From: Gemmatimonadota bacterium
GTDB taxonomy: Bacteria; Gemmatimonadota; Gemmatimonadetes; Longimicrobiales; Gaopeijiaceae
Length of the DNA stretch: 6,350 nucleotides
Direction of reading: 5' to 3'
Assembly: GCA_030550695.1 (NCBI GenBank)
Contig: JAUQOX010000169.1
Location: forward strand, 1-6,350
In this document: piece by piece, positions 1 to 5,797 of the stretch
Numbering within the stretch: position 1 is the first letter of the stretch
Layout: each line of letters starts with the position of its first letter
Program-made: the position numbers and the translations under genes
Notes under the pieces: generated by a model
The model's input: only the letters and a program-made list of their open reading frames with translations
What the model was told of the DNA's origin: nothing
Database searches by the model: none

Positions 1-1
1 G

Positions 2-616
2 CCCGAACTCCATGGACCCGATCCCCAGGCCCCCCGCCGTTGGGCCCAGGCGGCCTTGGTGCGAGCCGACGCCCTCCTTGCCGGCCTCCCCGAGTCCCCT
101 GCCGACGGCTGGGGTGCCCCAGGGCGTTGGAGCTTGGAGCTGGAGCGCCTTTGGGCCCTTTACCACCTGGCCGTGGAGGAGAAAGGGCAGCTTCCGATGC
201 TGGAAGGGGCCTTGGCCCGGCTGACGCCTCGGGCGCCCACGGAGGACCGGGAGTTCCTGGCGGGGTTCTCCGGAGCGTACCACGTTCTCCAAGCCAAGTA
301 CGCCCGCTGGCCTCCCACAAGGCTGGAGCGCCTCAAGGTGGGATTTGCGGCCCTGGACCAGGCTGTCGCCCGGGCCCCCGGAGATCCCCGGGTCCGGTAC
401 CTTCGGCTGGTCAGCGGCTACCATCTCCCGGCCTTCCTGGGAAGGAAGGCGGAGGTGGAGGACGATTTCCGAGCGTTGTTCACCCTGCTGCCGGAAGGGG
501 GCGGGGCTTTTCCCCCGGGCCTCTTCCCCCTGGTCGTCGGGTTCGTCTTGGAGAAGGGCTCTCCGCCGGAGACGGTACGGCAAAATCTCGTGGGGGCGCT
601 GGAGGGCGTGTGGTGA
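2..616 (+). CDS. Uncharacterised protein with TPR-like C-terminal half, 5'-truncated by window edge
   Basis: The frame is open from the left edge to the TGA at 614-616 (at least 204 residues), so the true start probably lies outside the window. TTG at 56 or GTG at 59 are internal alternatives without a convincing ribosome site. No signal peptide or membrane segment is visible. The protein is helical and charged. Its second half carries a recognisable pattern: AKYARWP, then RLERLKVGFAALDQAV, APGDPRVRYLRL and LPAFLG. The LD.AV..APGDP.VRYLR part looks like a TPR-type helix pair. I recall a similar pattern (AKY..NP..KL....G...LD.AV..DP.N.EIRFLR....PKFLG) in uncharacterised Bacteroidota proteins; this is from memory, not a search. 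The stop overlaps the GTG start of the acyltransferase, so the two should be co-translated and the protein probably serves the same membrane or carotenoid pathway. Its function is unknown; a scaffold or partner role is only a guess. Confidence 0.8.
   Translation, partial: PELHGPDPQAPRRWAQAALVRADALLAGLPESPADGWGAPGRWSLELERLWALYHLAVEEKGQLPMLEGALARLTPRAPTEDREFLAGFSGAYHVLQAKYARWPPTRLERLKVGFAALDQAVARAPGDPRVRYLRLVSGYHLPAFLGRKAEVEDDFRALFTLLPEGGGAFPPGLFPLVVGFVLEKGSPPETVRQNLVGALEGVW
601..606 (+). promoter_or_regulatory. Ribosome binding site for the acyltransferase gene
   Basis: GGAGGG lies inside the end of the upstream gene, 6 bases before GTG at 613. Two adjacent GTG codons (610 and 613) are in frame. 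The spacing favours 613, which also gives the GTGA stop-start overlap. Confidence 0.65.
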
Positions 617-1341
617 GCAGCCGCGGTCCCTGCCTCCGCTATTCTTCCCTGGCCTGGAAAGTGTTCCAGGCGGTATGGTGGCCACGGCGGCGCTTAGGTC
701 TCCGGGCGGTCCGGCTGGCCGGTCTCCCCCGGGACCTTCCACCCGACCTCCCTCTGCTGGTCGTGGCCAACCACATAAGCTGGTGGGACGGGTTCGTGCT
801 CAGAGCTCTCCAGGAAACCCTCCGGCCCAAGGACCGTCTGGGGGTCGTCATGCTGGAGCCGGAACTCCGGAAACGACCCTTCCTGAGATGGCTCGGCGGA
901 CTCGGGCTCACTCCCGGCTCCCCGGCCTCCCTTCGGGGGCTGGTACGCGCCCTGGAGCGGGAAAGGCACGCCTCACCCGCTCTCACGGTGGTGTTCTTTC
1001 CCCAGGGGCGGATCTGGCCCAGCCACCGCCGCCCTTTGGGATTCCAACCCGGCGTCCGTCTCGTGGCTCAGGCTCTGGCTCCCGTGGCGGTGCTTCCCGT
1101 GGCCCTTCATCTGGAGCCGGGCCGGCACCCGGCGCCCACGGCCTGGGTCTCCGCAGGACGCCCCAGGTCGGATACGGCTTGGACGGTGGAGGACCTGGAA
1201 AGAGCGGTGGAAGACGAGCTTCGCCGCGTCTACGCTTACCTAGCCTTTGCCGGTGAATCGGCGGGGGAGGAACCTTGGGATCCCTTCCGGCCCCTCCCCT
1301 CTTCTATGGACCATCACAGCCAATCCGAGGAAAATCCATGA
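613..1341 (+). CDS. PlsC/LPLAT-family acyltransferase, possibly acting on carotenoid or its lipid environment
   Basis: This 242-residue protein has the ordered motifs of glycerol-3-phosphate/lysophospholipid acyltransferases. The catalytic HX4D is H54 to D59 (NHISWWDGF, residues 53-61). A variant of the acceptor-binding FPEGTR motif reads FFPQGRI at 128-134, followed by a basic stretch and GFQPGV. A PVALHLE strand follows the second hydrophobic segment. These enzymes move an acyl chain from acyl-CoA or acyl-ACP to an acceptor hydroxyl at the inner membrane face. Replacement of E by Q in block III occurs, as I recall, in PlsC-like proteins outside the main phosphatidate pathway, so this is probably not the housekeeping PlsC. 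The gene sits between an uncharacterised gene and crtI with overlaps on both sides (GTGA, ATGA), which suggests acylation of a carotenoid, carotenoid glycoside or associated lipid. That substrate is inferred from context. The family assignment is firm. Confidence 0.88.
   Translation: MSSRGPCLRYSSLAWKVFQAVWWPRRRLGLRAVRLAGLPRDLPPDLPLLVVANHISWWDGFVLRALQETLRPKDRLGVVMLEPELRKRPFLRWLGGLGLTPGSPASLRGLVRALERERHASPALTVVFFPQGRIWPSHRRPLGFQPGVRLVAQALAPVAVLPVALHLEPGRHPAPTAWVSAGRPRSDTAWTVEDLERAVEDELRRVYAYLAFAGESAGEEPWDPFRPLPSSMDHHSQSEENP
1327..1331 (+). promoter_or_regulatory. Ribosome binding site for crtI
   Basis: GAGGA ends 6 bases before ATG at 1338. It supports that ATG over the in-frame TTG at 1275, which would add 21 residues of atypical sequence ahead of the dinucleotide-binding fold. 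Confidence 0.6.
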
Positions 1342-2936
1342 GCGTGGTCTCATCGGGCAGCCGCCGCGTACTCGTCATCGGGAGCGGTTTCGGGGGCCTG
1401 GCCCTGGCCATCCGACTTCAAGCGGCGGGAGCCCAGGTCACCATTCTGGAGAAGCGCCCGAAAATCGGGGGCAGAGCTTATCAGCTCGTGGACCGGGGCT
1501 ATGTCTTCGACATGGGCCCGAGTCTGATCACGGCCCCGTACATCCTGGACTCCGTCTTCCGGGCGGCGGGTCGCCGCCTGACCGACTACCTGGAGCTGAT
1601 CCCCCTGGATCCCTACTATCGCGTGTACTTCCACGACGGGACCCATCTGGACTACGTGGGCGATTCGGAGCGGATGAAGGCGCAGATGCGGGCCTTCCAC
1701 CCTGGGGACGCCGACCGGTTGGATGCCTTCCTGGAAGCCGTCCGCCCCATTTTCCAAGCCGTCATCGGAGACCGGCTGGGCTCGAAGCCTTTCGATACGC
1801 TCTCCACCATGTTGGGGTTCGTGCCGAGGGCCGTTCGGTTGAAGGCCCACCGTCCCGTAACCTCGGTGGTGAATCGATACTTCGAAGATTTCCGGCACCG
1901 CTTCATCTATTCCTTCCATCCCCTCTTCATCGGCGGTCATCCCTTCCACACCCCCGCCATCTACCTCATGATCCCTTACCTGGAGCGCGAGGGGGGAGTC
2001 TGGTTCACCAAGGGAGGCATGTACTCCCTGGTCGAGGCCCTGGGGCGCCTTTTCCGGGAGCTGGGAGGAACCATCCTCACGGAGGCTGAGGTCACCAGGA
2101 TCCGAGTTCAGGGAGGCAAAGCGGTGGGCGTCGAGGTGGGTGGCGAGTTCCTGCCCGCCGACGCCGTGGTGAGCAATGCCGATGTGGGCCACACCTATCG
2201 GGACCTGGTGGATCCGGCCTACCGGCGTCGCTGGACCGACAAGAAGCTCCGGAAGATCCATTTCACCATGAGCTGTTTCTTGCTCTACCTGGGGGTACGT
2301 CGGCAATACCCGCAACTCCAGCACCACACCCTAATCCTGGCCGAGCGATACCGGGGCCTGTTGGACGACATCTTCTTCCGCAAGGTCCTCCCCGAGGATT
2401 TCAGCATGTACCTCCACGTGCCGACGCGGACGGATCCCGCCATGGCCCCTCCAGGGGGGGAAAGCATGTATGTGCTCGTGCCGGTGGCCAACAACCTCAG
2501 CGGTATCCATTGGCCCACGACCCAGAAGGTCTTTGCCGACAGGGTGCTGTCGTTCCTGGAGGCTTGGGGGCTGGAGGGCCTTCGGGAGAGCCTGGAGGTG
2601 CTGCATCTCTTCACCCCGGACGACTTTGCCCGGGAACTCAATGCGACCCACGGCAATGCCTTCGCCATCGAGCCCCGGCTCCTGCAGACCGCATGGTTCC
2701 GCCCGCATAACCGAAGCGAGGATGTGGCGAACCTCTACCTGGTGGGGGCCGGTACCCATCCCGGGGCCGGGGTTCCCGGAGTGTTCCTTTCGGCCGAAAC
2801 CACCTACGGGGTCATGGCCCAGGACTTGGGTCTCCCACCGCCGTGGGACGCCGACCGACCGGGTCGGGTGGACCTGGCCGCCGAGGGCTCAGTCCCTCTC
2901 CATCCGCCCCAACTGGAAGCGCAAGGAGTCCTCTAG
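1338..2936 (+). CDS. crtI: Phytoene desaturase, CrtI family
   Basis: This 532-residue FAD-dependent enzyme probably performs successive desaturations of C40 phytoene toward lycopene or a related polyene at the membrane. The N-terminal FAD-binding fold is plain: GSGFGG at 15-20 gives GxGxxG, the ribose-binding E is E38 (ILEKRP), and KIGGRA follows at 42-47. Next come FDMGPSLITAP, the SFHPLFIGGHPF segment, and a GVWFTKGGMYSLVEAL stretch. The C-terminal signature NLYLVGAGTHPGAGVPG lies near 465-481. VSNADVGHTYRDL, EDFSMYLHVPT and AWFRPHNR closely match my recollection of Pantoea-type CrtI, which favours C40 phytoene over C30 diapophytoene, although the number of desaturation steps cannot be read from sequence. 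About 33 residues after position 499 extend beyond the usual end (Pantoea CrtI is near 492 residues). The ATG overlaps the acyltransferase stop as ATGA. The last 48 bases overlap the convergent SDR gene. Confidence 0.95.
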   Translation: MSVVSSGSRRVLVIGSGFGGLALAIRLQAAGAQVTILEKRPKIGGRAYQLVDRGYVFDMGPSLITAPYILDSVFRAAGRRLTDYLELIPLDPYYRVYFHDGTHLDYVGDSERMKAQMRAFHPGDADRLDAFLEAVRPIFQAVIGDRLGSKPFDTLSTMLGFVPRAVRLKAHRPVTSVVNRYFEDFRHRFIYSFHPLFIGGHPFHTPAIYLMIPYLEREGGVWFTKGGMYSLVEALGRLFRELGGTILTEAEVTRIRVQGGKAVGVEVGGEFLPADAVVSNADVGHTYRDLVDPAYRRRWTDKKLRKIHFTMSCFLLYLGVRRQYPQLQHHTLILAERYRGLLDDIFFRKVLPEDFSMYLHVPTRTDPAMAPPGGESMYVLVPVANNLSGIHWPTTQKVFADRVLSFLEAWGLEGLRESLEVLHLFTPDDFARELNATHGNAFAIEPRLLQTAWFRPHNRSEDVANLYLVGAGTHPGAGVPGVFLSAETTYGVMAQDLGLPPPWDADRPGRVDLAAEGSVPLHPPQLEAQGVL

Positions 2937-4265
2937 AGCAGGGTAGCGGAAGCGGAACCCGGATCCCTCCGCCCGCCGGGGCAGGACCCGTTGTCCTTCG
3001 AGGAGAAGGGCCTGCCCCATCTCCCCGAAGAGAGCCCGGACGGCGGCGGCAGGGACCGGGACCAGGGTGGGCCTGCCGAGCACCCTCCCCAAAGTGTCGG
3101 TGAAGGCCGCGTTGGAGACGGGATGGGGTGCGACGGCATTGACCGGCCCCTCCAGTCCCGGGGAGGCCAGGGCGTGGTAGATGAGGCCAGTCTCGTCGTC
3201 CAGGTCGATCCAGCTCAGGTACTGCCGCCCGCTCCCCAACCGCCCCCCCACCCCCACCTGGAAGGGGAGCAGGAGGGTACCCAAGGCGCCACCCGCCGGG
3301 GAAAGGACCACTCCCGTCCGCAGGTGCACCACCCGGATCCCCCTTTCCTGGGCCGGCCGCGTGGCCTCTTCCCAAAGGCGACAGACCAGGGCCAGGAAAC
3401 CCTCCCCCGGGGGACTCTCTTCCGTGAGGATCTCCGCCCCCCGGGGCCCGTAATACCCCACCGCGGAGGCGGATACCCATACCCGGGGGGGCCTCTCCAG
3501 GGCCGCCAGGGTCCGGGCAAGGAGTTCCGTTCCCCGCTGCCGGCTTTCGAGGATCCTCCTCTTCTTCTCCTCGGTCCACCGGAGTCCGAAAATGGGTTCG
3601 CCCGCCAGGTGGACCACCGCATCCACCCCCTCCAGCGCTTTGGGGTCCAGGAGGCCCCGTTCGGGATCCCACAGGATCCCGGGCTCCCGGGGGTTCCGAA
3701 CGAGACGCACTACCTGGTGGCCGCCCCCCCGCAGAAGGCAAACCAGCGCCCGCCCCACGAGTCCTCCCCCACCGGTCACGGCCACGGTCCACGGCTTTTC
3801 CTCGGCGTAGCGGTCATGAAGATCCAGGTCGTTGCGGAGGCGGGCATGGCGGAACCCGAAAAAGCGCGTGAGCTCCCTTTCCACGAAGGGTTCCCCGAAA
3901 AGCTTTCCCAGGGCCCCCAGGGGAGCCTCCCACTCCACCTCGTCTTCCAGCACGCATTCCCCTTCCCCCACGGGCAGGAAACGGTGGGTGTGGATCCACT
4001 TCCGAAACGGGCCCGAAACCTGTTCGTCCTGGAAGAGCCGTCCCTCTTCGAAGGCGGTAACCCTGCCCTCCCAACGGAACTGTGCCGGCCCCTGCCCGAC
4101 GGAAAGGACGAACCTCGCTCCCTCTGCCAACGCCCCCCCACCCTCCAGCATCCGCACCCGCAGCCACGGGGGCGTCAGGCGCTGGAAGGCGCCCTCCTGC
4201 AGGTGCCAGGCAAAAACCCGGTCGGCGGGGTAGGGAAATCGGGTACGATGACGGAAGATCGGCAC
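2889..4265 (-). CDS. SRPBCC domain fused to TIGR01777-family SDR epimerase-like protein
   Basis: This 458-residue two-domain protein starts at GTG 4265 (MPIFRHRTRF). Residues 1 to about 150 form an SRPBCC/START-like ligand pocket, with VFAWHLQEGAFQRLTPPW near 18-34 and FVERELTRFFGFRH near 127-140. The extended SDR follows: TGGGGLVG at 164-171 binds NAD(P), then HLAGEPI at 219-225, VSASAVGYYG at 264-273, LRTGVV near 315-320, SWIDLDD at 351-357 and VNAVAP. A DUF1731-type tail (FGEMGQALLLEGQRVLP) follows near 413-429. These are hallmarks of the TIGR01777/YfcH group, annotated as nucleoside-diphosphate-sugar epimerases but without a settled reaction. Fusion to an SRPBCC domain occurs in several phyla and suggests a hydrophobic ligand presented to the reductase. 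The gene follows the photolyase by two bases, so the two are almost certainly co-transcribed. A role in modifying a lipid or isoprenoid is inferred only. Confidence 0.92.
   Translation of the reverse strand: MPIFRHRTRFPYPADRVFAWHLQEGAFQRLTPPWLRVRMLEGGGALAEGARFVLSVGQGPAQFRWEGRVTAFEEGRLFQDEQVSGPFRKWIHTHRFLPVGEGECVLEDEVEWEAPLGALGKLFGEPFVERELTRFFGFRHARLRNDLDLHDRYAEEKPWTVAVTGGGGLVGRALVCLLRGGGHQVVRLVRNPREPGILWDPERGLLDPKALEGVDAVVHLAGEPIFGLRWTEEKKRRILESRQRGTELLARTLAALERPPRVWVSASAVGYYGPRGAEILTEESPPGEGFLALVCRLWEEATRPAQERGIRVVHLRTGVVLSPAGGALGTLLLPFQVGVGGRLGSGRQYLSWIDLDDETGLIYHALASPGLEGPVNAVAPHPVSNAAFTDTLGRVLGRPTLVPVPAAAVRALFGEMGQALLLEGQRVLPRRAEGSGFRFRYPALEDSLRFQLGRMERD
2931..2938. other. 8-base palindrome at the convergent gene ends
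   Basis: CTCTAGAG is a perfect palindrome that contains the crtI TAG stop and lies inside the SDR coding region. It is too short, has no loop and lacks a T-tract, so it is not a credible terminator. No other terminator-like hairpin was seen at this junction. Confidence 0.3.
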
Positions 4266-4267
4266 CT

Positions 4268-5752
4268 TCAAACTCCCCCGGCAGTTGAACCAAAACGCCG
4301 CAAGTAGTTCTCCATCCGAATTTTACGGCGCGTGGCCGCAGAACTCATGCGCCGTACCTTCCCGAAGATGGGGGCCTCAGGCCAACCCCGGTCGTACCGA
4401 CCCAAACACCAGAAAATACCGCTGTAGGAGTTCGGATCCCGACCGTCCAGGGCCAGCCCGTCGTTGAGCTCCACCATGATGTCCAGAGCCTCCCGGGGGT
4501 TGGGGGTCCATTCCAGGATCTTCTTGCCCCAGAGCATCCTGAGGTAGTTGTGGATGACCCCTTCCTCCAGGAGCTGCCGCTGGGCGGCATTCCAGACGGG
4601 GTCGTAAGTGCCGGCTTCCCGAAGCTCCTCCAAGCGGTAGAGACGAGGCCTGACGTCGGAGATGTGGTCCTCCAGCGTCGCCCGCGCCCAGGCCGGAAGG
4701 GATTCGTAGGCCGTGTAGGACGGAAGATGACAGGCTGCGTTGAACCCCAGTTCTCTCCAGGTCACCAGCTGGTCCAGAAACGCCTCCGCCCCTGCGCTCA
4801 TCCCCCACCAGCCCCGGCGCCTCCCGTCGGCCGGCCCCGAGATCCGCCCCGGGCTCCAGCCCTCCCGGCGGGCTACGGCATAGAACACTTCCTGACTGGA
4901 AAGGTTGCCGAAATGGAGATAGGGGGAGAGCCGGCTGGTGGCCTCGAGATCCGGGTGGTCCCGATCCTCGGCATACCGAGCCAGAGCGCCCTGGAGGAAC
5001 TTTTCCAACAGACGGCGAGCGGGCTCCGTACCTCCCGGAAAGCCTGGGACCGGAGGGACCGAAGCGCCCAGCGGCAGGGCCCGCCAGAGTCGCCCCGGGT
5101 CGTCCCGCAGGGCAGGACCCGCAGAGGGCCAACGATCCAGGATGTCCGCGGGCACCACGTCAGACGCGGACGGCAGGGGGGCCGCCAGGGGGTCCGGGTG
5201 CGGTGGCTCCAGAAGGTGCTCGAGAAGCCGGTTCTGGAGGAAACGACGGAATGCAAATGCTGTGGGAAAGGCGCGGTCCGCTACCCGTAGGGGAAGAACA
5301 CCGTTGGAGTCCACCGCATCCACCCCTACCTTGACCACCCCCGCAGCCAGCGACACGAAGCCGGGGTGCAGGAAGGCCGGATAATCGTCCGTCACCACCA
5401 AGGCCGCCCACCGCCCTAAGGCCTCCAGCAACCCCCGCCCCTCCCCCGGCACCCGCTCCACGAAGGGGTAGTGGAAGACCGGCCCACCCCAAAGCTGCTT
5501 GTGACGCTCGGCCATCCCCTCCAACATGAACGCATGCAGGCGGGGGCTCGCATAGGGGTAGTCCACCTTCAGGATTTCCAGAATCACCAAGGGCTTTTCC
5601 CATTTGCGGGCGTGGGCAGCGGCGTGCTCCAGGGAAAAGTTCCAACCCAACCGCCGAAATGCCGTCATCCAGTAGAGGACATATCGGCCCCGGGGGTCTT
5701 CCCTTGCCCCGTTGACCCGCCGCACCCTGGATGTCGGTATCCCCCCTTCCAC
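4268..5752 (-). CDS. Deoxyribodipyrimidine photolyase, divergent class II (CPD) type
   Basis: This 494-residue flavoenzyme should split UV-induced cyclobutane pyrimidine dimers using blue light and FAD. The N-terminal alpha/beta domain begins at YVLYWMTAFRRLGWNFSLEHA (about 24-44), with LHAFMLEGM near 72-80. The C-terminal FAD domain contains RLSPYLHFGNLS (274-285), WRELGFN (332-338), DPVWNAAQRQL (384-394), HNYLRMLWGKKILEW (401-415), ELND then LDGRDPNSYSGIFW (about 435-448) and GKVRRMS (464-470). The last blocks are class II signatures. W387, W408 and W415 have the same spacing (21 and 7) as the electron-transfer triad W360/W381/W388 of the Methanosarcina mazei class II enzyme, so photoreduction is probably intact. 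The N-terminus and the YSGIFWCLGRYDRGW block differ from my recollection of canonical class II sequences, which suggests a side branch. The start GTG has AGGAG 7 bases upstream. It is followed after 2 bases by the SDR gene and probably shares its transcript. Confidence 0.93.
   Translation of the reverse strand: MEGGIPTSRVRRVNGAREDPRGRYVLYWMTAFRRLGWNFSLEHAAAHARKWEKPLVILEILKVDYPYASPRLHAFMLEGMAERHKQLWGGPVFHYPFVERVPGEGRGLLEALGRWAALVVTDDYPAFLHPGFVSLAAGVVKVGVDAVDSNGVLPLRVADRAFPTAFAFRRFLQNRLLEHLLEPPHPDPLAAPLPSASDVVPADILDRWPSAGPALRDDPGRLWRALPLGASVPPVPGFPGGTEPARRLLEKFLQGALARYAEDRDHPDLEATSRLSPYLHFGNLSSQEVFYAVARREGWSPGRISGPADGRRRGWWGMSAGAEAFLDQLVTWRELGFNAACHLPSYTAYESLPAWARATLEDHISDVRPRLYRLEELREAGTYDPVWNAAQRQLLEEGVIHNYLRMLWGKKILEWTPNPREALDIMVELNDGLALDGRDPNSYSGIFWCLGRYDRGWPEAPIFGKVRRMSSAATRRKIRMENYLRRFGSTAGGV
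4273..4279 (-). promoter_or_regulatory. Ribosome binding site that decides the SDR start
   Basis: Read on the minus strand, GGGGGAG is followed by 7 bases and then GTG at 4265. It is only 1 base from the alternative TTG at 4271, which is too close for a normal start. The TTG would create a TTGA overlap with the photolyase stop, so it is not fully excluded. Confidence 0.6.
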
Positions 5753-5759
5753 GGCTCGA

Positions 5760-5764
5760 CTCCT
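5760..5764 (-). promoter_or_regulatory. Ribosome binding site for the photolyase gene
   Basis: On the minus strand AGGAG stands 7 bases before GTG at 5752. It fixes this non-ATG start even though the first 23 residues look poorly conserved. Confidence 0.7.
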
Positions 5765-5778
5765 GTCCGAATAGCCCG

Positions 5779-5792
5779 CGCCGGAATCGGCG
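5779..5792 (-). other. Short hairpin in the kinase-photolyase gap
   Basis: CGCCG and CGGCG form a perfect 5-bp stem around a 4-base loop, inside the 45-base gap (5753-5797) between the two minus-strand genes. There is no following T-tract, so it is not a typical intrinsic terminator. In GC-rich DNA such a stem can arise by chance. It might weakly modulate read-through or protect the transcript; this is speculation. Confidence 0.25.
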
Positions 5793-5797
5793 GTCTC

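Noticed and set aside
40..612. Extension of the acyltransferase frame upstream of 613
   Set aside because: This part is in a second frame over the first gene and encodes low-complexity Gly/Pro/Arg sequence. The ribosome site and GTGA overlap support a start at 613.
1275..1337. Earlier TTG start for crtI with a purine-rich sequence upstream
   Set aside because: It would add 21 residues without family likeness and overlap the acyltransferase by 67 bases. ATG at 1338 has a suitable ribosome site and the ATGA overlap.
1350..2327. 325-codon open frame on the minus strand opposite crtI
   Set aside because: It lies wholly inside crtI, whose motifs are unambiguous. The translation shows no recognisable fold and there is no supporting ribosome site.
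2812..3792. 326-codon minus-strand frame overlapping crtI and the SDR gene
   Set aside because: It is out of frame with the SDR gene and very rich in Gly, Pro and Arg, so it is a shadow of the real coding frame.
2991..4307. 438-codon open frame on the plus strand opposite the SDR gene
   Set aside because: It is antisense to a protein with clear SDR motifs. Its translation is rich in Pro, Gly, Arg and His with no domain pattern, as expected for a shadow frame in GC-rich DNA.
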